DNA of 64,000 nt from Paraburkholderia fynbosensis. Lineage in GTDB: Bacteria > Pseudomonadota > Gammaproteobacteria > Burkholderiales > Burkholderiaceae. Shown here one piece after another: positions 17,852-26,972 of the stretch; within the stretch, counting starts at the first letter, position 1, and every line of letters begins with the position of its first letter. Location: positions 62,001 to 126,000 of the forward strand of contig NZ_CADIKI010000005.1 in assembly GCF_902859935.1 (NCBI RefSeq), read 5' to 3'. The translations under genes and the position numbers were made by a program. Under the pieces are notes generated by a model, which was not told the origin of the DNA, did not search any database, and saw nothing but the letters and a program-made list of their open reading frames with translations.

Positions 17852-19423
17852 TCACATGATTGCGCTGATCTGCCAGGGGACGAATTCGTTTTGTCCGTAA
17901 CCGTGCTGCTCGCTACGGGAACGTGTCCCGGAGGCCACGTCGAGCAGCAGTTTGAACAGCACTGCGCCAAGTTGCTCGATCGTCGTGCTCCCTTCCAGCA
18001 CTTCTCCACAGTTCAGGTCCATATCGTCGGACTGACGTTGCCAGAGTGCCGTGTTTGTCGCGAGCTTCACCGACGGCGAGGGCGCGCAGCCGTAAGCCGA
18101 ACCGCGTCCCGTCGTGAAGCAGATCAGGTTCGCACCGCCGGCAACCTGGCCGGTAGCCGACACCGGGTCGTAGCCAGGCGTGTCCATGAACACCAGACCG
18201 CGCGCCCTAACCGGCTGGGCGTATTCGTACACCTCGACAAGGTTCGTCGAACCTGCCTTTGCGATGCCGCCCAATGATTTCTCGAGAACGGTCGTCAAGC
18301 CACCGGCCTTATTGCCCGCCGACGGATTGTTGTTGATCTGCGCCTCCTGCCGCTGCGCGTACGCTTCCCACCACCTGATGCGATCGACCAGCTTCTGTCC
18401 CACTTCGGGCGTTACTGCGCGGCGGGTCAACAGGTGCTCGGCGCCATAAATCTCCGGCGTCTCCGAGAGGATCGCAGTACCGCCGTGCCGCACGAGCAAG
18501 TCGACGGCTGCACCCAGCACGGGATTGGCCGTGATGCCCGAATATCCGTCCGACCCACCACATTGAAGGCCGATGGTGAGATGACTCGCCGAAACTGTTT
18601 CCCGCTTGACGTCATTCGCGTCGGGCAACATCTGCCGAACCAGTTCGATACCCTTTGCAATTGTCAGGCTCGTGCCACCGGTGTCCTGAATCGTGAAAGT
18701 TCGCAAGCGGTCGTGTTCCCTGAGCCCCTGAGTTTCGAGCAGCCGCGAAATCTGATTCGTTTCACAGCCCAGGCCGACAAGCAGCACGCTCGCGAAGTTG
18801 GAATGGCACGCATAGCCACCAAGCGTGCGCTGCAGCATCGCGAGACCATCGCCTTCTGAGTCGATGGCGCAACCCGAACCATGGGTGAGCGCGACGACCC
18901 CATCGACATTCGGAAACGCGGCCAGCGCTTCGGGACGAATGTCACGGCGGAAATAGTCGGCAATGGCTCGCGCGACCGTGGCCGAGCAATTCACCGAGGT
19001 GAGAATGCCGATGTAATTGCGCGTGGCCACACGGCCGTCTTCACGCACAATGCCCTGGAATGTCGCGGGCTCGGTTGACGGGACGGTGGCGCGCACGCCC
19101 TGACTGAATGCGTAGTCACGGGCGAATTCGCCCATCGCAAGATTATGCGTATGAACGTGCTGCCCCGCGCGGATCGGCTGGCTCGCAAAGCCGATGATCT
19201 GGCCATAACGGTGCACCGCCTGGCCCTGACCGATGTCGCGTGTCGCCACTTTGTGACCGGGCGGGATCAATCCGGAGACCGTCACCGCTTCCCCATCCAG
19301 CACCGTGCCGGACATAAGCTGATCCAAAGCGATGACGACGTCGTCAGCGGGATTGAGTCGAATGACGCGCACCGGCCTGAGCGCGGTGGATGCGACGGGC
19401 TTGCCCACAACAGGGGACGACAT
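17852..19423 (-). CDS. UxaA-family altronate/galactarate-type dehydratase
   Basis: A 523-residue dehydratase. The N-terminal SAF-like domain (VIALDQLMSGTVLDGEAVTV, then GHKVATRDI) is followed by the large UxaA/GarD domain with GIVREDGRVATRNYIGIL, HGSGCAID, LVGLGCETNQ and LQCGGSDGYSGITANP, and Cys residues suited to a metal site. The family removes water from hexonates or hexarates to give 2-keto-3-deoxy sugar acids. Position between FAH-family genes suggests it performs the first dehydration of a sugar acid whose product is then processed by those enzymes. The exact substrate cannot be read from the sequence. Confidence 0.88.
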   Translation of the reverse strand: MSSPVVGKPVASTALRPVRVIRLNPADDVVIALDQLMSGTVLDGEAVTVSGLIPPGHKVATRDIGQGQAVHRYGQIIGFASQPIRAGQHVHTHNLAMGEFARDYAFSQGVRATVPSTEPATFQGIVREDGRVATRNYIGILTSVNCSATVARAIADYFRRDIRPEALAAFPNVDGVVALTHGSGCAIDSEGDGLAMLQRTLGGYACHSNFASVLLVGLGCETNQISRLLETQGLREHDRLRTFTIQDTGGTSLTIAKGIELVRQMLPDANDVKRETVSASHLTIGLQCGGSDGYSGITANPVLGAAVDLLVRHGGTAILSETPEIYGAEHLLTRRAVTPEVGQKLVDRIRWWEAYAQRQEAQINNNPSAGNKAGGLTTVLEKSLGGIAKAGSTNLVEVYEYAQPVRARGLVFMDTPGYDPVSATGQVAGGANLICFTTGRGSAYGCAPSPSVKLATNTALWQRQSDDMDLNCGEVLEGSTTIEQLGAVLFKLLLDVASGTRSRSEQHGYGQNEFVPWQISAIM

Positions 19424-19519
19424 GGAACTGCTCCTTCGTTTCTCAATGCGTGACGACAGTTTCAGGACCGGCTGCGCCGCGTCGCGTGACGCGCCGCACA
19501 GCCGTGTTCAAACGACGTT

Positions 19520-20215
19520 TCAGCCGGCGCTCCACGGCGTTTTGCACCGTGTGTACTCCAGTTGATAGAGCGTAGAGTCCGGCGCAATCGCAGCGGCCCC
19601 GGGCAAAGCAGCGAGTCCGGCAATGAATGCGTCCACCGCTGAGCGGACATAGTCGGCGCGGCATCCTTCGATCATCACGATCCATGTCGGCACCTCGGTG
19701 CCTTCCGAGCGCGCCTTCTTCTCCGCAGTTTCCACCTTGCTGACGGCCTCATCGGCCAGACACAGGTGCACGCCCGTGATGCCGCGCTGGTCGGCGAGCG
19801 GCGGCAAGACCTGCTGGCGCAATCCCTTCACGACGTCGGCCCGCGCCGCGGAAGGCACGTCGAAGCGCACCGTCATGAGATTGGCGCCCTGGCCCACGCC
19901 GTCAGAATACGCCACATGGCAGATCGAGCGGGCCACGCTGCGAAACGAGGGAACGACCTGCTTCGTCCACGGCGTCGGCGAATTCAGCCGAAGCAGGTAG
20001 TCTTGCGCGCCGAGCACCTCCACGGTGTCGGCTTCATACAGATTGAAGTACTCGGGTCCCGCATCCAGCGCGATGTAGCGCCGGCCGCGCCTGAACCCAG
20101 GAATTCCGGCGCGTTCCGGCATGTGCTCGCGGTTGTGCCATTCGTAGAATTCATCCTTCGCTTCCGGCAGCAGGTCATGCCAGATCGCGACCACGCCCGT
20201 TCCAGCAAGGCTCAT
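19520..20215 (-). CDS. DUF4286-like / dimeric alpha-beta barrel protein
   Basis: A 231-residue protein with a ferredoxin-like repeat opening in IWHDLLPEAKDEFYEWHNRE then HMPERAGIPGFRRGRRY, typical of the DUF4286/EthD-like group found beside catabolic genes. An excellent ribosome site (GGAGG) before ATG 20215 fixes the start and excludes the longer frame. No catalytic motif can be named. It lies 28 bp downstream of the FAH-family gene and belongs to the same minus-strand operon. Confidence 0.75.
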   Translation of the reverse strand: MSLAGTGVVAIWHDLLPEAKDEFYEWHNREHMPERAGIPGFRRGRRYIALDAGPEYFNLYEADTVEVLGAQDYLLRLNSPTPWTKQVVPSFRSVARSICHVAYSDGVGQGANLMTVRFDVPSAARADVVKGLRQQVLPPLADQRGITGVHLCLADEAVSKVETAEKKARSEGTEVPTWIVMIEGCRADYVRSAVDAFIAGLAALPGAAAIAPDSTLYQLEYTRCKTPWSAG

Positions 20216-20243
20216 ATCTCCTCCTTCCATAGGTTCAATCGTT

Positions 20244-21137
20244 TTATCGTGCCAACGGATATTCGCCGCGGACCCATGCCGCGCCAAGCGAATCCGCGTA
20301 TTGCACAACCTTCTGGGCCTGCTCGCCGAGTCCGCTGCCGCCAAGGGTCATCGTGTCGCCCGCTTTCAGAAAGACGGGCGGCTTCTGACCGAGCCCCACG
20401 CCGGGGGGCGTCCCGGTGATAATCACGTCGCCAGCCATCAGCGGCATGAAGCGGCTGAGATACGCCACGATATGCGCGACGTTGAAAATCATCGTGCGTG
20501 TATTGCCCGTCTGACGACGCGAGCCGTTAACGTCGAGCCACAGGTCGAGCACCTGCGGGTCGGGCACTTCATCACGCGTCAGGAGCCACGGGCCGAGCGG
20601 GGCAAAAGAGAAGCCGCTTTTGCCCTTGGTCCACTGACCTTCGCGTTCGAGCTGATAAGCGCGTTCGGAGATGTCATTGGCAAGGCAGTAACCCGCCACA
20701 TGATCGAGCGCGGAGCCTTCATCGATCTGCCAGGCGGGTTTGCCGATCACCACTCCCAGTTCAACCTCCCAATCCAGCTTTTGCGCGTCTGCCGGCAAGA
20801 TGACCGGATCGTTCGGACCGCTGATCGAACCCGTATGCTTGTTGAACACGACGGGTTCCCGCGGGATCGGCGTATCGGTTTCGGCGGCGTGATCGGAATA
20901 GTTCAGGCCAATGCACACGAGGTTACGGACATTGCCGATACAGGCGCCGAGGCGCGTGCCTGCTTCCACGGTGGGCAGACGATTCAGATCGAGTTCGCCC
21001 AGCTTTGCAAGGGCCGCTGGCGAAACAGTCGTTCCATCGATGTCGTCGACGATGCCGGTCAGATCGCGGATCGCACCGCTCGAATCGATGACACCGGGAT
21101 GCTCCTGACCAGGCTGGCCGAAACGGACGAGACGCAT
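20244..21137 (-). CDS. fumarylacetoacetate-hydrolase family protein
   Basis: A 297-residue FAH-fold enzyme. The C-terminal catalytic domain shows VCIGLNYSDHAAE, the metal-ligand segment LDWEVELGVVIG, NDISERAYQ and GDVIITGTPPGVG. Length and motifs match the group that includes 2,4-diketo-3-deoxy-L-fuconate hydrolase and other acylpyruvate-type C-C hydrolases. In this operon it would plausibly cleave a diketo intermediate derived from a 2-keto-3-deoxy sugar acid. The next gene upstream ends 13 bp away. Confidence 0.88.
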   Translation of the reverse strand: MRLVRFGQPGQEHPGVIDSSGAIRDLTGIVDDIDGTTVSPAALAKLGELDLNRLPTVEAGTRLGACIGNVRNLVCIGLNYSDHAAETDTPIPREPVVFNKHTGSISGPNDPVILPADAQKLDWEVELGVVIGKPAWQIDEGSALDHVAGYCLANDISERAYQLEREGQWTKGKSGFSFAPLGPWLLTRDEVPDPQVLDLWLDVNGSRRQTGNTRTMIFNVAHIVAYLSRFMPLMAGDVIITGTPPGVGLGQKPPVFLKAGDTMTLGGSGLGEQAQKVVQYADSLGAAWVRGEYPLAR

Positions 21138-21150
21138 TTGGATACTCCTA

Positions 21151-21963
21151 TCAAGACGAAAAAATTAGGGGCAACGTGCCCAGATCACCGAAGCCGATAT
21201 GCAACTCACAACCGATCGGCAATTCGAGCACGCCCGCGTAAGAGCCCGTGATCACAGCCTGCCCGGCATGCAATCCAATGCCGCGAACGCGGAGAAAGTT
21301 GGCGAGCCACACGATCGGCGCGAGCACGCTGCGATCAGGGTGGCGGCCTGCAAAACTGACCGTGTCCTGCCCGGCGCGAGCCAGACTGACGGTGAATTCA
21401 ACCGGGAGATCGGCCGGCGTCGCGCCCTCGCGCAATCGAACGCGCGGGCCAATGACAAGACCGGCATTGAACAGGCCGTCTGCCAGCAATTCAGGAAACG
21501 TCAGCGATTCGGGACGCGCATAGCGACTGCCCAGCAGTTCGAGCGCGAGGTGAACATTCCCGAGAGCGTCGAGCACTTCGGCTTCGCTATATGCTTCGCG
21601 CCGTGGCGGCAGATCGCGGGCCAGCAAACAGGCGAGTTCAGGCTCTGCCCTTACCCCAGGTTGCCCAGGCACGGCGCGAACGCGGCAGTGGGCGCTTCGA
21701 TGAATGTCGGCGTCATAGATTGGTGCGGCGATGATTTTGCCCGCCGGCGGCAGCGCACATTTCCACGCGCCAGCCTGCCAACCGAGCTGATCACTCACCT
21801 TTCGCTGGATCGCGAAACCTTCGTCCAGATTCGCGGGCCGCAGTTCGACGGAAAGGCGCTCCGCGAGCTTGCCTTGCCGACGCGCCGCGACGAGAAGGCG
21901 TGCTGCCTGCTCATCCAACGCGGCGGTTCGCTCGATAGCCTGATGTGTTCCCGGCGTGTTCAT
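21151..21963 (-). CDS. 2-keto-4-pentenoate hydratase (MhpD-like)
   Basis: A 270-residue member of the FAH superfamily in the hydratase/decarboxylase branch (MhpD/HpcG). Recognisable blocks: AGAWKCALPPAGKIIAAPIY, EPELACLLARDLP, ALELLGSRY, the segment ADGLFNAGLVIGPRV, and the C-terminal AGQAVITGSYAGVLELPIG. It would hydrate a 2-keto-4-enoate or a related dienol acid. Its start codon overlaps the stop of the iclR gene (ATGA), so regulator and operon are cotranslated. Confidence 0.85.
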   Translation of the reverse strand: MNTPGTHQAIERTAALDEQAARLLVAARRQGKLAERLSVELRPANLDEGFAIQRKVSDQLGWQAGAWKCALPPAGKIIAAPIYDADIHRSAHCRVRAVPGQPGVRAEPELACLLARDLPPRREAYSEAEVLDALGNVHLALELLGSRYARPESLTFPELLADGLFNAGLVIGPRVRLREGATPADLPVEFTVSLARAGQDTVSFAGRHPDRSVLAPIVWLANFLRVRGIGLHAGQAVITGSYAGVLELPIGCELHIGFGDLGTLPLIFSS

Positions 21964-22772
21964 GCCGCCTCACTCACATGCGCACCGACGCTCTGGCGCG
22001 GCCAGACGGCACCCAGCTTCGCAGACGCTTGCTGCAATAGCGCATAAAAGGCCTCGTAGCGCTCCGGCCGAACCCGTGTGACCGGCCCGGCAATGCTCAT
22101 CGTGCCCACCACCGCACCGTCAGGCAGCGAACGCACCGGCACCGCCAACGCGACGACACCCGGCTCGGCCTCTTCAACGACCAGGCCATAGCCACGCTGC
22201 CTGGTCCGCTCCAACTCCGGAATCAACTGCTCGACGCTGGTGATTGCCTTCGGCGTCCATGCGCCGGCGGCAGACGCTTTTCCGAGTCCGCCACGCAGGG
22301 CGTATTCGATCGCCTGGTCGTTCGGCATTCCAGCCAGCCACACCTTGCCAACCGATGTGGCATGCAAGACGATGGGACTGTGCATGGACGGCGAATACAT
22401 GAGGCCCGGCGCCGCGCCCTGGGACGCTGCCAGCCACGCGAGGGTTCCTTCGTTGACCACCGTCAGCCGGACCAGCTCGCGGCACTGCCCGGCGACTTCG
22501 TCAAGGATCGGCTGCACCAGCCCCGGCAGACCGAGCCCATGCAGGTACCGCTGACCGAGCAAGGACAGCTTCAAGGTCAGACGGTACTGGGACGTCTGTT
22601 CATCCTGCTCCGCCCACCCCTGCTCGCACAGTTGCGCGAGCACCCGATGGGCAGGGCCCTTCTCCAGCCCGAGGTCGGCGGCAATATCGGACATGCGCAT
22701 CCAGCGCGCTTCACGTGCGAGCAACTCGATCGCCTGAAGCGACCGGTCAACTGCTCCCTTGACAACTCTCAT
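21960..22772 (-). CDS. IclR-family transcriptional regulator (copy A)
   Basis: A 270-residue regulator: N-terminal winged helix (DRSLQAIELLAREARWMRMS, DIAADLGLEKGPAHRVLAQL) and C-terminal IclR effector domain with VGKVWLAGMP and GYGLVVEEAEPGVVALAVPV. It is first in the minus-strand catabolic operon and divergent from the MHS transporter, so it probably controls both from the shared 84-bp gap. A near-identical second copy lies 6,357 bp to the right. Confidence 0.92.
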   Translation of the reverse strand: MRVVKGAVDRSLQAIELLAREARWMRMSDIAADLGLEKGPAHRVLAQLCEQGWAEQDEQTSQYRLTLKLSLLGQRYLHGLGLPGLVQPILDEVAGQCRELVRLTVVNEGTLAWLAASQGAAPGLMYSPSMHSPIVLHATSVGKVWLAGMPNDQAIEYALRGGLGKASAAGAWTPKAITSVEQLIPELERTRQRGYGLVVEEAEPGVVALAVPVRSLPDGAVVGTMSIAGPVTRVRPERYEAFYALLQQASAKLGAVWPRQSVGAHVSEAA

Positions 22773-22779
22773 AATTGAC

Positions 22780-22809
22780 GTAACATGATTCTTACTGGAA
22801 CGATGTTAC
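22780..22809. promoter_or_regulatory. inverted repeat, candidate IclR operator
   Basis: GTAACAT-N16-ATGTTAC is a perfect 7-bp inverted repeat in the 84-bp gap between iclR and the transporter gene. The position suits an operator for both directions. The second copy of the locus has lost it. Confidence 0.5.
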
Positions 22810-22856
22810 AACAATAGACAACCAGCACCGAAAAGTCAATCGAGACGGAGACAAGC

Positions 22857-24290
22857 ATGACTCGGAACACTCAGGTTCAGCCTCACGGCAAGCGCCAGTC
22901 GAAGATAGCCGCGGCCAGCGGCTGGATTGGCTCGGCATTGGAGTATTACGACTTCTTCATCTACGCGACCGCGGCGTCGCTGGTGTTCCCGCAGCTCTTC
23001 TTTCCGTCTGATAACCCAACGGCCGCGATCATTGCGTCACTGGCGAGCTTCGGTGTCGGCTATATCGCCCGGCCGGTGGGCGCCGTCGTCCTCGGGCACT
23101 GGGGCGACCGCTACGGCCGTAAGACGGTGCTGATCCTCTGCATGTTCGTCATGGGCCTTTCGACAATGGCCGTCGGGGCCCTGCCAACGTATAAGCAGAT
23201 CGGGATCTGGGCGCCGGTGCTGCTCGTGATTCTTCGCCTGATCCAGGGCTTCGCGGTCGCCGGGGAGCTTTCCGGCGCCAGCTCGATGATTCTCGAGCAC
23301 GCACCGTTCGGTCGGCGCGGCTACTTCGCGAGCTTTACACTCCAAGGCGTGCAGGCCGGACAGCTCATGGCGGCAGCCGTCTTCCTGCCTCTCGCGCACT
23401 TCATGCCCAAGGACCAGTTCACTTCCTGGGGCTGGCGGATTCCGTTCCTGCTGAGCATCGTCGTGATGATCGTGGCTTACATCATTCGCCGCGAAGTCGA
23501 CGAGACCCCGGCCTTCGCCGAGGAGCGCGCACACGGCGAAGTTCCCGCCTCGCCGGTCGTCGAAGTATTCCGGCAGAGCTGGGACGATATCGTGCGCGTG
23601 GTCTGCATGGCGCTTACCGCCGTGATCGCCCTGGTCGCCGCGGTCTTCGGTGCCGCCTACGCGGTTCAACCGGCGTACGGCATCGGCTTCCCTTCCGGCG
23701 TGTATCTGTGGATTCCTGTTCTGGGTAACATCTGCGCAGTGATCCTGATTCCCTACGTCGGCAATCTCTCGGACAGGATTGGCCGCCGGCCGCCAGTTCT
23801 TGTCGGCACCCTCAGCGCCGGACTGCTGTCGTTCGTGTATCTGTACGCAATCAGCATCCACAACCTGTGGCTGGCGATGGTTCTCTCGGTGCTCATGTGG
23901 GGCATCGCCTATCAGGGCTTCAACGGCGTATTCCCGAGCCTGTTCCCCGAACTGTTCCACACGCGCGTGCGCGTGTCTGGGATGGCCATCGGACAGAACG
24001 TCGGGACGACACTTTCCGCGCTTCTCCCGGCATTTTTCGTCGCGGTCGCGCCCCCCGGCTCCGCCCATATTCCGCTGAAGATCGGAGCCCTGACATTCGG
24101 CATCTGTGTCGTGGCCGCGATCGCCGCTTTCACCACGCGCGAGACGTACCGCGTCCGCCTCCACGACCTCGGCGACCGCAACGCGGTCCCCGTACCCAAA
24201 GGCGACTACGATCGCCTGCGCGCCGGGGCGATGCGCGGGACCACCGGAACAGCCGACCCACAGGACTTAACAAACCAGCTGCGCTCATAG
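22857..24290 (+). CDS. MFS metabolite:H+ symporter (MHS family)
   Basis: A 477-residue 12-TM transporter of the MHS type (ShiA/ProP/PcaT-like). ASGWIGSALEYYDFFIYATA marks TM1, GHWGDRYGRKTVL is the loop 2-3 signature, GELSGASSMILEHAPFGRRG the loop 4-5 region, and GNLSDRIGRRPP the loop 8-9 repeat. It should import an organic acid by proton symport. Divergent from the IclR regulator and followed by a cupin and a shikimate-dehydrogenase-like gene, it probably supplies the substrate for this region. A truncated copy of its 5' end lies at 29142. Confidence 0.92.
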   Translation: MTRNTQVQPHGKRQSKIAAASGWIGSALEYYDFFIYATAASLVFPQLFFPSDNPTAAIIASLASFGVGYIARPVGAVVLGHWGDRYGRKTVLILCMFVMGLSTMAVGALPTYKQIGIWAPVLLVILRLIQGFAVAGELSGASSMILEHAPFGRRGYFASFTLQGVQAGQLMAAAVFLPLAHFMPKDQFTSWGWRIPFLLSIVVMIVAYIIRREVDETPAFAEERAHGEVPASPVVEVFRQSWDDIVRVVCMALTAVIALVAAVFGAAYAVQPAYGIGFPSGVYLWIPVLGNICAVILIPYVGNLSDRIGRRPPVLVGTLSAGLLSFVYLYAISIHNLWLAMVLSVLMWGIAYQGFNGVFPSLFPELFHTRVRVSGMAIGQNVGTTLSALLPAFFVAVAPPGSAHIPLKIGALTFGICVVAAIAAFTTRETYRVRLHDLGDRNAVPVPKGDYDRLRAGAMRGTTGTADPQDLTNQLRS

Positions 24291-24414
24291 CTGAAGCCAC
24301 GGCGATATCGCTGCGACCGCCATGTTGGCGCAACTTAGGACGTTCGGATGGGCCGGGCAGGATCCAGCGGTCGCGGCACTTGCGAATATCTGATGCCACA
24401 CAGGAGAAAGGCAC

Positions 24415-24867
24415 ATGCATAACCAAGGTACGCCACGTTACGACGGCCCACGCGAACTCGCGCAATCCCTGACTCCGTTCGCACGCGTGAGCGCGTGCGC
24501 GGCGGTCTGGAACCAGGAGGGGCTGCGCGCGGACGCCGAGTATCGCGACCTCGGGCTCGCCGCAGTGACCAACGGTCGCATCGGAGCCAAGCACATTCGC
24601 GCGCTGAAGCCGTTCACCGATGCCACGGGCTGGCACTGGCACGACATGACTGCGCACTACCTGTATGTGCTGCGTGGATCGGTCACGTTCCGTTTCGCCG
24701 GCGTCGAGGGCAATGTGACTCTCAACGCCGGGGACGACCTCTCGCAGCCCGCCGGCGTTCCGCACAACGTGATCTGGCGCTCCGATGACCTTGAAGTGAT
24801 CGAGATTAACGAGCCCGCGGTCTACGGAACATGGGATCTCGCCGAACCGCCGGCACCCTGGAAGTGA
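24415..24867 (+). CDS. cupin-domain protein
   Basis: A 150-residue single-cupin protein. The two cupin motifs are visible: WHWHDMTAHYLYVLRGSVTF (metal-binding His residues, the usual Glu replaced) and LNAGDDLSQPAGVPHNVIWR (motif 2 with Pro-His). A beta-barrel enzyme or binding protein for small acids is likely. A GGAG ribosome site precedes the ATG. It lies between the transporter and the dehydrogenase in the same direction. Confidence 0.8.
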   Translation: MHNQGTPRYDGPRELAQSLTPFARVSACAAVWNQEGLRADAEYRDLGLAAVTNGRIGAKHIRALKPFTDATGWHWHDMTAHYLYVLRGSVTFRFAGVEGNVTLNAGDDLSQPAGVPHNVIWRSDDLEVIEINEPAVYGTWDLAEPPAPWK

Positions 24868-24877
24868 GCACCAAGCT

Positions 24878-25780
24878 ATGACTGCACCTTCCGTCAACAT
24901 CGGACATGAGGCCGCAATGCATCCACCTATCACAGGAAGAACGCGACTCTACGGGTTAGTGGGCGATCCACTGACGGCAGCCAAGTCGCCGCAATTGCTG
25001 AACCAGCTTTTTATCGAACAGCGCGCGGACGCGGTTTGCATTCCGTTTGGGGTCAAGGCGGAGGGCCTGTCCGCATTTGTCGCCGGCGCACGAGCGATAG
25101 GCAATCTTTCCGGCATGCTGGTCACGATGCCTCATAAGCAACGGATGCTGGCTTTTGTCGACGAACTGCATCCCACTGCTTCCAGGGTCGGCGCACTCAA
25201 CGTCATCCGTTGCGAAGAAGATGGACGCTGGGTCGGCGCCATATTCGATGGCGTCGGCTGTGTGCTTGGCATGCAATGGGAAGGCAATCATCCGGCGAAC
25301 AGGTCCGTTCTTCTCGTCGGTGCCGGAGGCGCAGGCAGAGCTATTGCATTTGCAGTCGCGGCCGCGGGCGCCCGGACGCTCACCATATCCGACGTCGACG
25401 CGCATCGGGCTGGCGATCTCGCTAAATCCGTGGCTGCCGAAACCGGTTGCATCACGCATGCCGGACCACCCGACCCGCACGGATTCGAAATCGTTATCAA
25501 TGCCACACCGCTCGGCATGAACAGGAATGATGCCATGCCGGTAAATCCCGAGCGGCTCGCGCCCGGCACCGTCGTCGTGGACATCATCAATGCGCCCGAG
25601 CCGACGCCGCTTCGCCGCGCCGCGCATGCGCGCGGCTGTCGTACCCAGGACGGAGGGCCAATGCATGAAGGGCAGGCATTACATGCCCTACGCTTCCTTG
25701 GGTTCGATTACCGCCCTGCTGGAAGGTCAGCACCAGACGATGCCTTGCTGTTCGCGCCTGCCAAGGACGCAAGCCCCTGA
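24878..25780 (+). CDS. shikimate dehydrogenase-like oxidoreductase
   Basis: A 300-residue AroE/YdiB-type protein. The substrate domain has GLVGDPLTAAKSPQLLNQLF and VTMPHKQRM (catalytic Lys in the T-M-P-H-K motif); the NAD(P) domain has LLVGAGGAGRAIAFAVAAAG; NATPLGMN and QDGGPMHEGQALHALRFLG close the substrate site. Accessory AroE homologues beside MHS transporters often oxidise quinate, shikimate or related hydroxy acids. The ATG at 24917 (MHPPITG, preceded by GAGG) is a credible alternative start and gives a more typical N-terminus. Confidence 0.85.
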   Translation: MTAPSVNIGHEAAMHPPITGRTRLYGLVGDPLTAAKSPQLLNQLFIEQRADAVCIPFGVKAEGLSAFVAGARAIGNLSGMLVTMPHKQRMLAFVDELHPTASRVGALNVIRCEEDGRWVGAIFDGVGCVLGMQWEGNHPANRSVLLVGAGGAGRAIAFAVAAAGARTLTISDVDAHRAGDLAKSVAAETGCITHAGPPDPHGFEIVINATPLGMNRNDAMPVNPERLAPGTVVVDIINAPEPTPLRRAAHARGCRTQDGGPMHEGQALHALRFLGFDYRPAGRSAPDDALLFAPAKDASP

Positions 25781-25952
25781 TGCCGAACGCCTGAGCGAAA
25801 ACGCCCGGAATCAACGGTTATCACCAGTTTGAATGGAGGGAAGATGCGATGAATAGTTTCAACGTTCTCACACCAGTATGTGCGGATGGCTTTAACGCGC
25901 GCAGCGCGCAAGCACCAAGTCGACTTGTCGACGGTGCGAAGGGAGAACACGC

Positions 25953-26972
25953 ATGAAAGTCGCATTGCTGGAGGCCAGCCATTGGCATGTCCCACTCTAT
26001 CTTGATGCGCTCGAGGCGCCCGGGATCCAGGTGGTAGCCGTTTCGGATGCGGAGCAGGCGAAGGGGCAGGCAATTGCCGCGCGATTTGGGAGCAGGTTGT
26101 ACTCGTCAGCCTATGAGTTGCTAGAGCGCGAGGAGGTCGATTTTGCATTTGTGTTCGGGCGGCATTCCGAAATGCCGACGCTCGCTGAGGCGGTGATCGC
26201 ACGAAAAATTCCATTCGCGCTCGAAAAACCCTGCGGCGTCAACAGGTCGCAGGTCGCGCGGCTGCGCAAACTGACAGAGGAAGCCAATCTTTATTGCGCC
26301 GTACCGTTGATCTTTCGCATGAGCGAATTGCTCACCGCACTGGAAGATGCCGAGGGGCGCATTCCGTCGGACTTCAACTACATGTCGTTCCGTTTCATCG
26401 TGGGTCCGCCTGGTCGTTATGAAGCTGCGGGCGCAGGTTGGGCACTCGACCCGGTGTTTTCCGGAGGCGGATCCACGATCAATGTCGCAACGCACTTCAT
26501 CGATCTCTTCAGATTGCTGACCGGTAAAGAGGTCGCGCGAGTCTCCGCCACCATGAACGCCCGAACGCATCGAGGCGCCGTCGAGGACTACTCGTTGCTG
26601 ACAATGCAAACCGAAGACGGCGTGATCGGGCTGGTGGAGACCGGATACAGCTTTCCCAGTACTCAAGACGAGCAGCGCGAATTCTCCTTCACCCTTTCAT
26701 CCGATCGCATGTACGCGAAATCGGGCCCCGACCGGATCGAGATTCGGGACCGAAGCAGCCTTGCCTTCGGCACTCGAAGTCGCCGTCTCCAGTTAGAGAC
26801 TGACATTTACTACCCGCTGTTCGTCAAGCGGGTGCTTGCTGAATGCCGCACAGGTGCAAAGCCGATCGCGTCATTGCGCGACGCCGAGGCGATGATGCAG
26901 GTCATGGATGCGGCCTACGCTTCTGCCCGGCAAGGGGGTGCGCTTCAGACTCTTGCGCCAATTTCTGTATGA
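25953..26972 (+). CDS. Gfo/Idh/MocA-family oxidoreductase
   Basis: A 339-residue NAD(P)-dependent dehydrogenase. The N-terminal Rossmann fold begins at MKVALLEASHWH without the classic G-x-G-x-x-G, followed by VDFAFVFGRHSEMP and the substrate-pocket motif ALEKPCGVNRSQV with the conserved Lys-Pro. The C-terminal sheet domain contains GGGSTINVATHFIDLFRLL, whose His residue fits the catalytic position. It oxidises or reduces a sugar or polyol derivative. Stop and next start overlap as ATGA. Confidence 0.85.
   Translation: MKVALLEASHWHVPLYLDALEAPGIQVVAVSDAEQAKGQAIAARFGSRLYSSAYELLEREEVDFAFVFGRHSEMPTLAEAVIARKIPFALEKPCGVNRSQVARLRKLTEEANLYCAVPLIFRMSELLTALEDAEGRIPSDFNYMSFRFIVGPPGRYEAAGAGWALDPVFSGGGSTINVATHFIDLFRLLTGKEVARVSATMNARTHRGAVEDYSLLTMQTEDGVIGLVETGYSFPSTQDEQREFSFTLSSDRMYAKSGPDRIEIRDRSSLAFGTRSRRLQLETDIYYPLFVKRVLAECRTGAKPIASLRDAEAMMQVMDAAYASARQGGALQTLAPISV

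Larger units (their letters stand above)
21916..23039. repeat. long duplication, copy A (complete locus)
   Basis: This stretch (end of the hydratase gene, iclR, divergent promoter, first 183 bp of the MHS transporter) recurs at 28273-29324 in the same orientation. The iclR part differs at about nine positions; the transporter part differs at about 23 of 183. Confidence 0.9.

Noticed and set aside
16610..18277. 555-codon plus-strand frame opposite the FAH and UxaA genes
   Set aside because: It crosses two genuine minus-strand genes and has no motif; the minus-strand homology is clear.
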